A program made the position numbers and the translations under genes. A model generated the notes under the pieces. It searched no databases and was not told the origin of the DNA. It was given only the letters and a program-made list of their open reading frames with translations. A stretch of 64,000 nucleotides of DNA, taken from Oligoflexia bacterium (GTDB taxonomy: Bacteria; Bdellovibrionota_G; JANQFH01). Positions 1 through 10,462 of the stretch are shown here, one piece after another. The DNA lies in contig JANQFH010000049.1 of the NCBI GenBank assembly GCA_028277945.1, positions 62,001 to 126,000 on the forward strand, read 5' to 3'. Position 1 is the stretch's first letter. Each line of letters opens with the position of its first letter.

Positions 1-1032
1 GTAGCCATCCTATCGCTACTCCATCTCACGACCGCGGAGTGCCTTTTGGCCGCCACAGGTACCAGCCAAAGTTTACTCAACAAAGATAAGAGAAAACGTA
101 CCAAACCAAAGTCTACGCGCAGCGGTATGGTGCAAGGCACTATCTCCCGCCCCATCCAGATACACGTTGCCGGAGAGGTCTTAGAGCCGGGGAGCTATCT
201 ACTCAATCAGCCAACTCGCCTGACTACGGCCCTACAGGCGGCATCCGGTATTACAGAGCGCGGTAGCACACGCCGCATTGAGATTCGTAAGGTCGCAAAG
301 CCGTCAAGAATAGTCGATCTCTTTAAGTTCGAAACTACCGGTGACCTTAAACATGACCCTTATCTCTTTGATAACGACGTTATTTTTGTCCCTTTCAAGG
401 GACGATCGGTCACTATCAACGGGCCGGTCAAAAGGTCTGGAGAGTACGAGTTGCTGGCAGAAGAATCCCTTCAGGCACTCATCGACCTAGCCGGCGGTTT
501 CTCCACAGGAGTGGCAAAGTTCAAACCGATACAGATTGTCCGCTACAGCAATGAAAGAGATGAACGGCAGGTCATTGAGATAGGCTTTGATAAGATTACG
601 GTAAACGGTTATCGGCCACAAAACGGCGATGTCATCATTATTCCACACCTGTTTACCATAAAGAATAAACTCAGCACCGAGGTCGGCTCTTTACCCAATG
701 ACGAGTTCGCGGTCACTGCCTTTGAGGATCGAGTGTTTGTTACCGGCGCTGTAAGAGTTCCTGGCGCCTTTCCATTTCAACCCCAGTTCAAACTGAACCA
801 GTACATTGCGCTTGCCGGCGGTGGAACTCGATTAGCAAAGAGAGGCGTCAAGCTCATTTCACTGGACGGTGGTATCACCCGCACTAAGGTCACTGACAGC
901 ACCACTATTATCAATCCTGGAGATACGATTCAGGTCCAGGAGAAAGCGGTTTCCACTGAGTTCTGGATTGGCTTCTTGGCTACTGTCGCATCCGTAGGCC
1001 TATCGGCTGTGGCAATTTTCGACACTAACTGA
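1..1032 (+). CDS. Polysaccharide export protein (Wza/SLBB-type), 5' end outside window
   Basis: Listed ORF starts at a TTG at 46, but the frame is open to base 1 and reads VAILSLLHLTTAECLLAATG (signal-peptide-like). Contains repeated SLBB-type segments (IHVAGEVLEPGSYLL, VFVTGAVRVPGAFPFQ). Confidence 0.8.
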   Translation, partial: VAILSLLHLTTAECLLAATGTSQSLLNKDKRKRTKPKSTRSGMVQGTISRPIQIHVAGEVLEPGSYLLNQPTRLTTALQAASGITERGSTRRIEIRKVAKPSRIVDLFKFETTGDLKHDPYLFDNDVIFVPFKGRSVTINGPVKRSGEYELLAEESLQALIDLAGGFSTGVAKFKPIQIVRYSNERDERQVIEIGFDKITVNGYRPQNGDVIIIPHLFTIKNKLSTEVGSLPNDEFAVTAFEDRVFVTGAVRVPGAFPFQPQFKLNQYIALAGGGTRLAKRGVKLISLDGGITRTKVTDSTTIINPGDTIQVQEKAVSTEFWIGFLATVASVGLSAVAIFDTN

Positions 1033-2146
1033 GCAGCTTCGTATAGAGATCCAAAGTCTGATTGGCCATACGGCTGACGTCAAACTGCTCGTACACGCGT
1101 TGTTGCGCTGTCCGTCCTAGCTCTTGGCATTTATCCGCATCGTTCCAAAGCTCGTCTATGGCCTCTGCGAGACTCTCTACATCCGCAGGCGGCACGACGA
1201 TACCACTCTCACCATGTCTGTTGACAAACGGCACTCCCGTATCAAGACTCGTGCTTATTACTGGTTTGCCTGCCGCCATGGCCTCCAACTGCACAATGCC
1301 AAAAGCCTCATTCCGTGTAATCGAAGGGAGCAGGAAGAAACTACTAGCGTGATAGAAATGGCGAATTTCTTCGTCACTCAAACGGCCGAGAAAGTGTACT
1401 CGCCTGTCAATGTCTAGCTCTTTGGCTAGCAGCATCAACTCGCCCTTCAGGGGGCCATCGCCAACAACAACAAGCCGTGCCGACGTCTTTTGCAACGCCT
1501 GTAAAAGGTAACGCAACCCCTTGTAGGGTACTAAGCGGCCGACAAAGAGCATGAACTTGTTGCCATAGTCTTTACGGATTCCACGGACCCGCTCTTGATC
1601 GACCCGATCCACAGCAAAGCTGTTGCTTTCTATTCCAAGCGGTATAACACGGCACTTGTTGGCATACTTTCTCAGCAGCTCTGAGCTGCGTAGATAGTTT
1701 GGGGACGTCACGATGATGCGCTCTGCCTTACCCAGAATGTAGTGGACCATCGGTTGGTAAAGTTTGAGTAGCAGTTTTTGTTCAATAATATCGGAATGAT
1801 AGGTCATGACAAGCTTAGCGGTGCCGGTCTTTGCCAGTAATAGGGCAAGATCGCTGGCTGGGTTGGGAAACTGTGCATGGATAATGTTGAATCGTTTTTT
1901 ATGGAGACGATACAGCAGGTAGGGCATGCTCGGTGAAATAGGCGCCTTGGCCACGACGCCAAGCTGACAGGCACGATGTACCCAAACATCATCTATTTTC
2001 TCATGCACCGTACGCGCCTGGGTATTCGTTGCCAAGACCTCCAAATCGACGCGGTCTTTTAACTGACGCACCAGCTGTGCTGTATAGACTTCAATACCAC
2101 CAACGTATGGCGGGTAATATTTTCCTAAAACCAGGACCTTCATCAC
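1025..2146 (-). CDS. Glycosyltransferase family 4 (GT-B)
   Basis: YYPPYVGGIEVYTAQLV N-terminus; FVGRLVPYKGLRYLLQAL; EAFGIVQLEAMAAGKPVI motif. Confidence 0.92.
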   Translation of the reverse strand: MMKVLVLGKYYPPYVGGIEVYTAQLVRQLKDRVDLEVLATNTQARTVHEKIDDVWVHRACQLGVVAKAPISPSMPYLLYRLHKKRFNIIHAQFPNPASDLALLLAKTGTAKLVMTYHSDIIEQKLLLKLYQPMVHYILGKAERIIVTSPNYLRSSELLRKYANKCRVIPLGIESNSFAVDRVDQERVRGIRKDYGNKFMLFVGRLVPYKGLRYLLQALQKTSARLVVVGDGPLKGELMLLAKELDIDRRVHFLGRLSDEEIRHFYHASSFFLLPSITRNEAFGIVQLEAMAAGKPVISTSLDTGVPFVNRHGESGIVVPPADVESLAEAIDELWNDADKCQELGRTAQQRVYEQFDVSRMANQTLDLYTKLLS

Positions 2147-2410
2147 AGTTTTAACAGACTATTTACTTGCTCGGCTTTGTGTCCTTGGGCAAGTCCTGGG
2201 CGGCAACTATCGACTTGGCGAGCTTTTGCAGGACTCGAGCTTTGTTCAGTTTGCTCATCTTATCAATAGTTTACAAAGTTAGCGGTCATGGCTCGCTGCT
2301 TAGCACATTGGTCTGTTGTCGTCAAACCGCCGCCCTGAACGCCTGTCAACAGTTTGTTGATTTGCTACCAAGTATGTTAGATAAGAGCTGTTCATGCCGA
2401 AAATCTAACT

Positions 2411-3796
2411 ATGCAAAATGGTAGAAAAATAATTATCGGGCTGATTGCTAGGCGAGATGCGGCCTTCTTCCGCGACCTTCTGCCCCAGCTGCGCCAAGAG
2501 CTGCCGCATCTGGACCTCACCTTTCTCACCTTTCATGCGGGCTGCGAAACCATGCTGCAACACTGTGGATTTTCCGTCTACAACTTTCACCGCTGGAAAC
2601 GCACATTCTCCCCACAGTTGTCCGCACCGCAGATTGAGACGCGCTACGGTATGCCTGTGGAAAACATCATCGTGCATGAAGCGCTTACCCACCATCACCA
2701 CGATCACACAAAACTCGTCCGTAAGACAGCACTCTACCTCCAGGCATTAGAGGCGCTCTTTGAAAAAATCCAGCCAGATCTGTTTATAACCGAACTTGGG
2801 GGTTTCATAGCCCACCTCACGGTCTTTCTCGTGTGTAGACGACGCGGAGTCACCCATTACACCATTGAGCCGGCTTTCTTTCCAAAGCGTTGTTTCTGGG
2901 TTAAGGACAGTTTGTACGCACGGCTTCCTGCTGACATCGGACCGCAACTGGAAGAAACCGAACAGGCCTATATTCGTTCCCATGTGGCCGAAATCGTCGA
3001 CAAAAAGTTGATCAATATTCCGGATAAAGATCAAAATCATTTCAAGGATATGAATCTTCGTAAGCTATTCACGCTACGAAACGGCAATCGACTAATCAGC
3101 AAACTTACAGATAAGTATATAAGAGGCTGTGAGGAGGAGTTTGATGCCGTTTTCCAGGTAGTACGCTATAACTTTTGGAAGCTCAAAAATCGGAAGATCA
3201 ATGCAAAGTACTACAGCCAACTGGCCGACCTTCCAGGAAAGTTTGTTTACTATCCACTGCATGTGCCTCTTGACGTGCAGCTGACGGTAAGATCCAAAAG
3301 TTACCTTAATCAGCATGAGCTGATCCGCAGAGTGATTGCAAACTTACCTGACGAGCTGGTTCTCGCTACTAAAGAACATCCGGCTTCGATCGGCGCCTAT
3401 GACTTTAGACCGCTAGACGATCTCATCAAGAACCGTCGTCTCATGCTTCTACACCCGACCGTAAGCTCGCATGATCTAGTGGATCGGGCGCTTTACGTCC
3501 TGACGGTTAATTCCAAGGTCGGCATTGAGGCACTGTTTCGGCACCGCAAGACCGTTACCCTGGGAGACTCTATCTACCGAGGTGAGGGAATCACCACGGA
3601 TTTAGAAAGCGTTGAGGATCTCAAACAGCTACATCAACGTGGCTTGCGCAAGGAGTTTTCCGATGAGGCTTTGGATACCTTTTTGCGACGATCTTACAAT
3701 TGGAGCTTGCCAGGTGAGCTCTATGAGCACTCGCCGGAAAACTTGCACCGCTTTAGTTCCAGCCTGTCGCAAGTCATATCGGGTGCTGCTAGGTAG
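2411..3796 (+). CDS. Capsule polysaccharide biosynthesis-like protein (KpsS/KpsC-type)
   Basis: 461 aa; KFVYYPLHVPLDVQLTVRS and LATKEHPASIG, capsule-synthesis-like motifs; capsule locus context. Confidence 0.65.
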   Translation: MQNGRKIIIGLIARRDAAFFRDLLPQLRQELPHLDLTFLTFHAGCETMLQHCGFSVYNFHRWKRTFSPQLSAPQIETRYGMPVENIIVHEALTHHHHDHTKLVRKTALYLQALEALFEKIQPDLFITELGGFIAHLTVFLVCRRRGVTHYTIEPAFFPKRCFWVKDSLYARLPADIGPQLEETEQAYIRSHVAEIVDKKLINIPDKDQNHFKDMNLRKLFTLRNGNRLISKLTDKYIRGCEEEFDAVFQVVRYNFWKLKNRKINAKYYSQLADLPGKFVYYPLHVPLDVQLTVRSKSYLNQHELIRRVIANLPDELVLATKEHPASIGAYDFRPLDDLIKNRRLMLLHPTVSSHDLVDRALYVLTVNSKVGIEALFRHRKTVTLGDSIYRGEGITTDLESVEDLKQLHQRGLRKEFSDEALDTFLRRSYNWSLPGELYEHSPENLHRFSSSLSQVISGAAR

Positions 3797-5435
3797 CGTC
3801 CGGTTCGGGGTAAGCGCTGCTGCTGAAGGCCTGGACCGCATCTAAGTCAAAAATACTATGAGGAGCTGTATGGTAGTCAACCACAAGCCTGTTGGGTCGT
3901 TGCGTGATGGGCCCACGGTGACATCGTAGCTCTTTGGCAATCAACACAACCCCGTGGCTCATATCCAGGATATCTAATCGCCCTTGCTTGGTGTCAAAAA
4001 CAAAACGCAGGGCAAAGGGAAAATCACTCTTTCCCGGCAACTTATTCAAAACCATGCTACGATTGGATTTAACCACGGGCAACACCAATTTTGCGCTCTC
4101 TCTACTGCTGAGCGTCAAGGACGCTAGGCTCGTTGCCGCGTCTCTACCAGGTTCGATAGAAACCGTCACGGTCGATACTTCGCTGCTTACTGTACTGGTA
4201 AGACGACCAACGACATCGATGGTCACATACCGTTCTTTCGTACGATCGAGGCCGATAGCATGATTACTAAAAACTACCCGCGCTGCCGGCGGATCCGCTC
4301 GATGTGCTTTGCTAGCCGGTCCGACGCTGCGGCTTACCCAACGCCCATCTATGACTGCCTCTTTAACGACACTGTCCGTGGTGGATCCTGCATACCACTG
4401 ACCAGTTGCCGACTGATAGTCTACCGTCCAGCCATTGATTCCATGGATCGATCCCCCTGCGCGATAGTCGTAACACTCTTCCGGTTCCGCTTCGAAGAGA
4501 TCGACAAAGGCATACTTGTTCTGAGTAAAGTCACGACTTTGGCCAAAATCTCGGTGAACAGCAATCAGATGCGCGTGCTTGCGGAAGCAGTCGGAGTCCA
4601 CTCCAGCCCAGCCCCCTTTAGGTCCCTGAAAATGATACCATTGGAAGCCAATGACATTGTACTTAGGAATTTCGTTTAACTCTTCGATGATGTCGAGATA
4701 GGCCTGAGTCTCCTCAGGCGTGGGCATCCTGCCGCCTTTTGCAACCTCTGCCGCTGCCTGGCCGATAAATATAACAGGTTGGGCTATACCGGCGTCTCTC
4801 ACTTTATCAAGCTCTCGTCTGACCTGATTTCTGATATTCTCTATTTCCGATCCTGGATTGTCTCTAACCGCATAAGCAAAGATACCAACTATATCGATAG
4901 TATCAGGCAGAGAGTGCCCTGCCATAAACTGTGGATTGATAACCACAACCTGCTTGATTCCTGGGAACACCTGCCGCACCAAGACACTGAGTCGCTGCAA
5001 ATCTTTATCAGATTTGTTGCGTGCCCAAGGCTCGTCATCGATAAAGAGCATGTCCACAGAATCCAGCAAATTCGTCAGTTCAAGCCATCTGCGTCTTAGC
5101 TGCAGCATTTCGAGCAGTTCGTTGTCCGATCGTCCTAAATCCAACTCGTACTGCAGGTCATACTGGATCCTCTGCGCTCGACTCCGTAGCAGCCAAGAGC
5201 TACGTCGTAAATAGTCATCAAAAGAACCGCTCACCCGTGTCAGGTTGGTGTATTCCGTAATGATACGGTTGTGCCAGTGCAGACTCTTATTGAAATAGCC
5301 GCCGTAGTACTGCAGCCGATGCGACGATTTCTCAGCCTGCCTGACACCAGCGCCGCTGTCACGTTTATGCGAGCAGCTGACAACCGCTAGTAACAAAACA
5401 GTTGCCAGGATTTGCAGCCATTCGGACTTAACCAT
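3789..5435 (-). CDS. Putative lipoprotein, possible TIM-barrel/glycoside-hydrolase-like extracellular protein
   Basis: Lipobox-like LLLAVVSCS; barrel-like VDMLFIDDEPW and VIFIGQAA; located inside the capsule locus. Confidence 0.45.
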   Translation of the reverse strand: MVKSEWLQILATVLLLAVVSCSHKRDSGAGVRQAEKSSHRLQYYGGYFNKSLHWHNRIITEYTNLTRVSGSFDDYLRRSSWLLRSRAQRIQYDLQYELDLGRSDNELLEMLQLRRRWLELTNLLDSVDMLFIDDEPWARNKSDKDLQRLSVLVRQVFPGIKQVVVINPQFMAGHSLPDTIDIVGIFAYAVRDNPGSEIENIRNQVRRELDKVRDAGIAQPVIFIGQAAAEVAKGGRMPTPEETQAYLDIIEELNEIPKYNVIGFQWYHFQGPKGGWAGVDSDCFRKHAHLIAVHRDFGQSRDFTQNKYAFVDLFEAEPEECYDYRAGGSIHGINGWTVDYQSATGQWYAGSTTDSVVKEAVIDGRWVSRSVGPASKAHRADPPAARVVFSNHAIGLDRTKERYVTIDVVGRLTSTVSSEVSTVTVSIEPGRDAATSLASLTLSSRESAKLVLPVVKSNRSMVLNKLPGKSDFPFALRFVFDTKQGRLDILDMSHGVVLIAKELRCHRGPITQRPNRLVVDYHTAPHSIFDLDAVQAFSSSAYPEPDAT

Positions 5436-5498
5436 TGCTAAACACTTGACAATCGAGTAATTAAGTACTCTAAATCCTCTACCTGGAGTCTATTTTCA

Positions 5499-6701
5499 AT
5501 GCAAGATAAGCCCCTTCTTATAGAGCTGATCAAATTTTTGTTCAAGTGGAAACGCACCATTGTGGTTATTACGATTGTTCCAACCATAATCGTAGTCGTC
5601 CTGAGCTTTGCCTGGCGAAAGGGCTACGAGGCTACGACAACCCTCATTCCTAGTCGACCCCCAGCAAATAGCACGCCTGGTGCTTGGCTATCCCAGTCAG
5701 CGTTTGGAAGGTTCGCTGGATTGATCGAAGGGATCGAAGGTATGAGTGATGTCGATAGGCTCAAGTTCATATTAAAGAGCGAAACCATAGCCAGAGAGGT
5801 CATTAAAGATCTCAATCTGCAACCGCATCTCTACCCATCACGATGGGATAATAAGAACCAACAATGGAAAAAAGGTTCCAAACCACCAACAATGAATAAC
5901 CTAGTTGGCCTCTTTCATCGTAAAGTTTTAACTGTCAAAGCTATGGCAGAAGGCTTGATTACGGTACGCGTTATCATGCCAGAAGCTAACCTGGCTGCCA
6001 TGACGGCAAACAGAATAACAGAAGCCCTACAGAACTTTATTAATCATAAAGTTCTGACCATAGGCAAAAAGAATCGTATTTTTGTCGAACAACAACTTGA
6101 AAAGACTCGTGAAGATTTGGCCATCGCCGAACAACGCTTACAGGAGTTCGAAGAAAAAGAAAAGATATATGATATTAGCAGCCAGACGGCTATGACTCTG
6201 CAGATTGCGTCAGAACTAAAAGCTGATATCATAAAAAACAACGTGAAACTTGCGCAGATAGAAAAAGTCTATGGCAGGGAAAACGCTAGTTATAAGCAAC
6301 TTATTTTAGAAAACGCATCATTGAAAAGACAGATGCGTAAAATTGAAGCGGGCTCGTATGCAAAAGACCAGACCACGCAGAAACCGCCACCGCTATTTGG
6401 TCGTCTCGAAAACGTACCCGAAGTTAAAGTAGACTACTTTGGACTAAAGCGAAACGTCTTAGTGCTTGAAAAGGTTTATGCGTTTCTAAAGGAGCAGTAC
6501 GAAATTGTAAAGGTCAATGAGCTGCGTGATGAAATCTCTTTTCAAGTTATCGATGCGGCCGTTGTGCCAGACGGTCCAGCCTGGCCGAAGAAAAAGCTCC
6601 TGGCTATTTTAAGCCTCTTCTGCTGTTTTATGCTGGGGAGCCTGATTGCTTTTATTGCTGAGCATGTCGTTCCTGATGTTCGTAAAGCTCTTGCTAGCTG
6701 A
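5499..6701 (+). CDS. Wzz/chain-length determinant family protein
   Basis: N- and C-terminal TM segments around a coiled-coil region; PDGPAWPKKKLLAIL near the C-terminus. Confidence 0.88.
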   Translation: MQDKPLLIELIKFLFKWKRTIVVITIVPTIIVVVLSFAWRKGYEATTTLIPSRPPANSTPGAWLSQSAFGRFAGLIEGIEGMSDVDRLKFILKSETIAREVIKDLNLQPHLYPSRWDNKNQQWKKGSKPPTMNNLVGLFHRKVLTVKAMAEGLITVRVIMPEANLAAMTANRITEALQNFINHKVLTIGKKNRIFVEQQLEKTREDLAIAEQRLQEFEEKEKIYDISSQTAMTLQIASELKADIIKNNVKLAQIEKVYGRENASYKQLILENASLKRQMRKIEAGSYAKDQTTQKPPPLFGRLENVPEVKVDYFGLKRNVLVLEKVYAFLKEQYEIVKVNELRDEISFQVIDAAVVPDGPAWPKKKLLAILSLFCCFMLGSLIAFIAEHVVPDVRKALAS

Positions 6702-6707
6702 CATCTC

Positions 6708-7949
6708 TTGTTTTTAAAAGCATACATAATCTTTGCCATTCTATTTGGAAGCTTTGCCCTCTTTTATATTACCGATCATAATCTTGGTAAAGCCCCGTGG
6801 TACATCGTAACCATTCGCGATTTTATTTGGCTAGTTTTCTGCGTACTCGCACTCTTTCGCTATTTCTTGTTAAAGAAAGCCCACCCCACCTATTTAGCGC
6901 AGTTCAAACCTTATTACACGTTTCTATTAAGGTGGTTTCCAGTTTTCGCCGGGCCATTTTTGATTGTCGTCATTGCCCATATCTACCACCGTGGCCTTAT
7001 GGAGGTGGCGCAGCATGATCTCAGAAACACATTTTACTACAGTCTTGTGTTCTTTATTCTCCCTCTTTTTGTTAGCAGTCGTGAGGACCTACTACGCCTG
7101 CAGCAATTTTTGCTGAAAACCTGTTTCCTAACCTTTGCTGTCTGTCTCTTCTATGTTTTCAAGCCGGCACTCTTGGTTGTTGGACGAGTCAGTGCAAGTT
7201 TTGTTAGTCCTAATAACTATGCTTTCTTTCTAAATCTGATGATATGTCTTAGCTTTGCTTTGGTTCTAAATAATCTTGCGAAGAAGATGCACTACTGGAT
7301 TCTAATACTTTCCTGTGTGGTGCTTTTGCTGACAATTTCCTTCGGTAATTTTATTATGTTCTTTGGTATTCTGTTGTCGCTTCTGCTGCTTAAACGGCGC
7401 CTATTCTTATCGTTCAGCATGATCATTTTTGCAGTCCTGTTAGGATATGTCGCCATTGAATGGTTACAGCTACAACCACTCATCAAAAAGATTGAAATAG
7501 TGACAACCGGGGGTTATACGGTCTCACACAGGGTCGTTCAATATGAAATGATGTGGTCTTACCTGCTCTCTGCAGATCCTCTTTCGCTACTATTTGGTGA
7601 CCTTAGCACTACAAGGTTTAGCAAGTGGGATAGCACTTACTTTAATGTATTACGTAACAACGGACTGCTCTGCCTCGCTATCTTTCTATGCTACTACGCA
7701 TTTTTTATCATCCACTCCTTTCGGCTTCGTCGTATCGCCTTTCAGAATGGTGATCGGGAATTAGGCGCGCTTTTCGAGGGGTATGCCGTCTTTTTGCTTA
7801 TGGCCGTTGCCATTCCTTTTCAGATATACTCCATAACCTATCGGTACCCGCTGAACTTTCTGCTGTTCCTTATTAACACTTTGATTCTCATGTCTTTGAA
7901 GGTGCCCTCTTTTGCCCCTTCGCCAACAGACCAGCCGTTAACGAAATAG
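6708..7949 (+). CDS. O-antigen polymerase/ligase-like (Wzy) integral membrane protein
   Basis: Multi-TM 413 aa protein (TTG start) directly after wzz-like gene. Confidence 0.6.
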   Translation: MFLKAYIIFAILFGSFALFYITDHNLGKAPWYIVTIRDFIWLVFCVLALFRYFLLKKAHPTYLAQFKPYYTFLLRWFPVFAGPFLIVVIAHIYHRGLMEVAQHDLRNTFYYSLVFFILPLFVSSREDLLRLQQFLLKTCFLTFAVCLFYVFKPALLVVGRVSASFVSPNNYAFFLNLMICLSFALVLNNLAKKMHYWILILSCVVLLLTISFGNFIMFFGILLSLLLLKRRLFLSFSMIIFAVLLGYVAIEWLQLQPLIKKIEIVTTGGYTVSHRVVQYEMMWSYLLSADPLSLLFGDLSTTRFSKWDSTYFNVLRNNGLLCLAIFLCYYAFFIIHSFRLRRIAFQNGDRELGALFEGYAVFLLMAVAIPFQIYSITYRYPLNFLLFLINTLILMSLKVPSFAPSPTDQPLTK

Positions 7950-9362
7950 GATCTTTTCTAGCTTTTTTTCCCAGTATGCTATGTCATTTAGACAGATATT
8001 CTTATTGAACCTCCCTAACACATCAACCGACCGCCGAAAGAACTTTCCGTTCTTCCAGTCAGCCGCTCGGAATCCCGTTTTGCTCATCGCTTGTAATTTT
8101 ATCCAAGCTTTGAATCGTTCAGGCAATGGTATAGAGTTTGTGTCCGTGGTTACCTTTCGATCGTGCAAGTACCTTGACATCTTGTCCGCCAAGCGTTTCG
8201 TAGATTTTCCGTCCCTGTAGCCGCACCACTCTAAAATATAAGCATCTTGGTGTTCTTTCATTTCAGAAGTAGCACCGTTAGAGAGAGCATCTACGATGCC
8301 TTTGCTAAGTTCCTCTGCATTGGTAACAAAGTAACTACAATATCTATGCTCCTCGTTTCTCATGTAGTTGGAATTTTCTAACATTTGGATTTCGAGAGTC
8401 GGTTTGGCCATCAACCATGCTTCAATACACGTTGTGCAGGATCTACCACCTACTAGATCAGCACAGTTGATGATATCCCAAATCATTATCTGATCGGTAT
8501 ATCCAATTTTTACGTGCGGATTTGTCATCAAGGATTGAATCTGTATTACTCTGTATTTCTCCCATTTTTGGTCAGCATTTGGATGAGGCTTGATTAGAAC
8601 ATTACAAGGTGGGAAATTTTCTATAGCTTTTTCTAGGGCGTCAAAAAAGCGATTTCTGCATCTCCAGTCTAACATGGGGAAATCCTTGGCGCCCTTATAC
8701 ATCTTGTCAAATTTATAAAGCTGAATCTCCTTTTCAAACAGACCTTCGACGTCAGGATCATGGTATCGTGCTATGGAAAAATTGGTTGGAAAGAACACCA
8801 AGGGTTTTGTGGCATCCCAATGAAAATGTTGACAGAGTTCTGACTTTTGCAGAAGCGCCTCAGAAAGAGGGGGGAAATAGAAATCGAAGCGCGGTGGACC
8901 AACGACATGGATAGCCTCCTTCGACACTTTATCAGTCGCAAGAGCGGCACTTTTAACTGGGTCATTCCACACGTAGAACTGGCTTACACAAGTCAAGTCT
9001 CTGTCCAAGCCTAAAATATGCACAACGTCTTCCCGAAACGTAGGAATACCTTCAGTTGGTAAAATAAAGACATCGATACCCGCATTTCGAAGTTTGTGAT
9101 ATCTCTCAGCCATATTCTTAGCCAGGACATGAATGCCCAGAACTGCATCAGCTTGCTTCGCAATCGCTGTGTAGGTGTCGTGAGTTGCCCGACAGAACGT
9201 GGTATCCACACCTCTCTCTCTCAATAGAAAGGATAGGTATACAAGCCCTGGTAAATCCCTCCACTTATGATCAACTGCAATTACAAGTAGAGGCCGTTTT
9301 GATTTCCTGGATTCTGAAATTTGACTTTCCGTTTTCATCTCTGCTGAACCGGCGTTAATCAA
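7938..9362 (-). CDS. Surface carbohydrate biosynthesis protein (GT-B/CDP-glycerophosphotransferase-like)
   Basis: PLVFFPTNFSIARY, NVLIKPHPNAD, ADLVGGRSCTTCIEAWLMAKPTL motifs. Confidence 0.6.
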   Translation of the reverse strand: MINAGSAEMKTESQISESRKSKRPLLVIAVDHKWRDLPGLVYLSFLLRERGVDTTFCRATHDTYTAIAKQADAVLGIHVLAKNMAERYHKLRNAGIDVFILPTEGIPTFREDVVHILGLDRDLTCVSQFYVWNDPVKSAALATDKVSKEAIHVVGPPRFDFYFPPLSEALLQKSELCQHFHWDATKPLVFFPTNFSIARYHDPDVEGLFEKEIQLYKFDKMYKGAKDFPMLDWRCRNRFFDALEKAIENFPPCNVLIKPHPNADQKWEKYRVIQIQSLMTNPHVKIGYTDQIMIWDIINCADLVGGRSCTTCIEAWLMAKPTLEIQMLENSNYMRNEEHRYCSYFVTNAEELSKGIVDALSNGATSEMKEHQDAYILEWCGYRDGKSTKRLADKMSRYLHDRKVTTDTNSIPLPERFKAWIKLQAMSKTGFRAADWKNGKFFRRSVDVLGRFNKNICLNDIAYWEKKLEKILFR

Positions 9363-9613
9363 GGCCTTAAGAAATTATCGAGGTGACTTCATAAAGGCAA
9401 GGGCTATCCGTTGCGGAACGAAGCTGCAGCTTGCCATTTTCCTTGAACCATCTCTCTCCATATTGAAATGTAACGCTATGAAATTACTAAAAAAAATAAA
9501 GCTTGTGGGCGCGGGCGTTAAGGATAACCGTAGAGAGACCCACTCGCGGGGTTCTTGACACTTCCACCCTATTTTGAAACAACAGTTCAGTCTTAAGAAA
9601 GGCGAGGTAGGGC

Positions 9614-10456
9614 ATGAAGGTATTTGTTATTGCTGAAATTGGAATAAACCACAACGGAGACTTGGGTCTTGCCAAACAGTTGATCGACGTTGCTGCCATA
9701 GCGGGTGCGAACGCAGTTAAGTTTCAGAAGAGGACCTTGGATCTTGTTTATACAAAAGAAGAGCTCGACAAACCCCGTGAAAGCCCTTGGGGCACCACCA
9801 ATCGTGAGCAAAAACAGGGTCTTGAATTCGAAAAACAAGAGTACGATCAGATCGATTCCTACTGTAAGGAAAAGGGAATTGAATGGTTTGCTTCGGCATG
9901 GGATATCAAGAGTCAAGAATTTTTAAAACAATATGATCTCAAATACAATAAGATAGCTTCTCCCAGACTAACCCATTCTGGTCTTCTCAACATGATCGCC
10001 GATGAAGGTAAGTATACATTCATTTCCACCGGAATGGCTACCATTGCCGAAATCGAATCGGCTGTGGAAATCTTTCGAAAGAAAGATTGTCCCTTTGAGC
10101 TCATGCACTGTACGAGCACATATCCTGGTACAACTTCCGAGTTGAATCTACGATGCATTCCAGCCTTGAGAGAAAAATTCAGATGTAAAGTAGGCTATAG
10201 TGGGCATGAAGTCGGGCTTGTGACTACGTGGGCGGCCGTGGCTCTTGGTGCTACCTCCGTTGAAAGACATATCACCCTGAATCGGGCTATGTATGGATCT
10301 GATCAACCGGCATCCGTTGAACCACAAGGGTTCATGCGTTTGGTTCGGGACATTCGCACATTGGAAGGAGCCATGGGCGATGGTGAAAAGCGAGTCTGGG
10401 ACAGTGAAGTTCCAATTGCAAAGAAATTAAAGCGAACGGAAGACATTTTGGCCTAA
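9614..10456 (+). CDS. NeuB-family ulosonic/sialic acid synthase lacking the C-terminal SAF domain
   Basis: FVIAEIGINHNGDLGLAKQLIDVAAIAGANAVKFQKR; STGMATIAEIESAV; LMHCTSTYPG; GYSGHEVG; VERHITL; ends at 280 aa. Confidence 0.9.
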   Translation: MKVFVIAEIGINHNGDLGLAKQLIDVAAIAGANAVKFQKRTLDLVYTKEELDKPRESPWGTTNREQKQGLEFEKQEYDQIDSYCKEKGIEWFASAWDIKSQEFLKQYDLKYNKIASPRLTHSGLLNMIADEGKYTFISTGMATIAEIESAVEIFRKKDCPFELMHCTSTYPGTTSELNLRCIPALREKFRCKVGYSGHEVGLVTTWAAVALGATSVERHITLNRAMYGSDQPASVEPQGFMRLVRDIRTLEGAMGDGEKRVWDSEVPIAKKLKRTEDILA

Positions 10457-10462
10457 GTTTGC

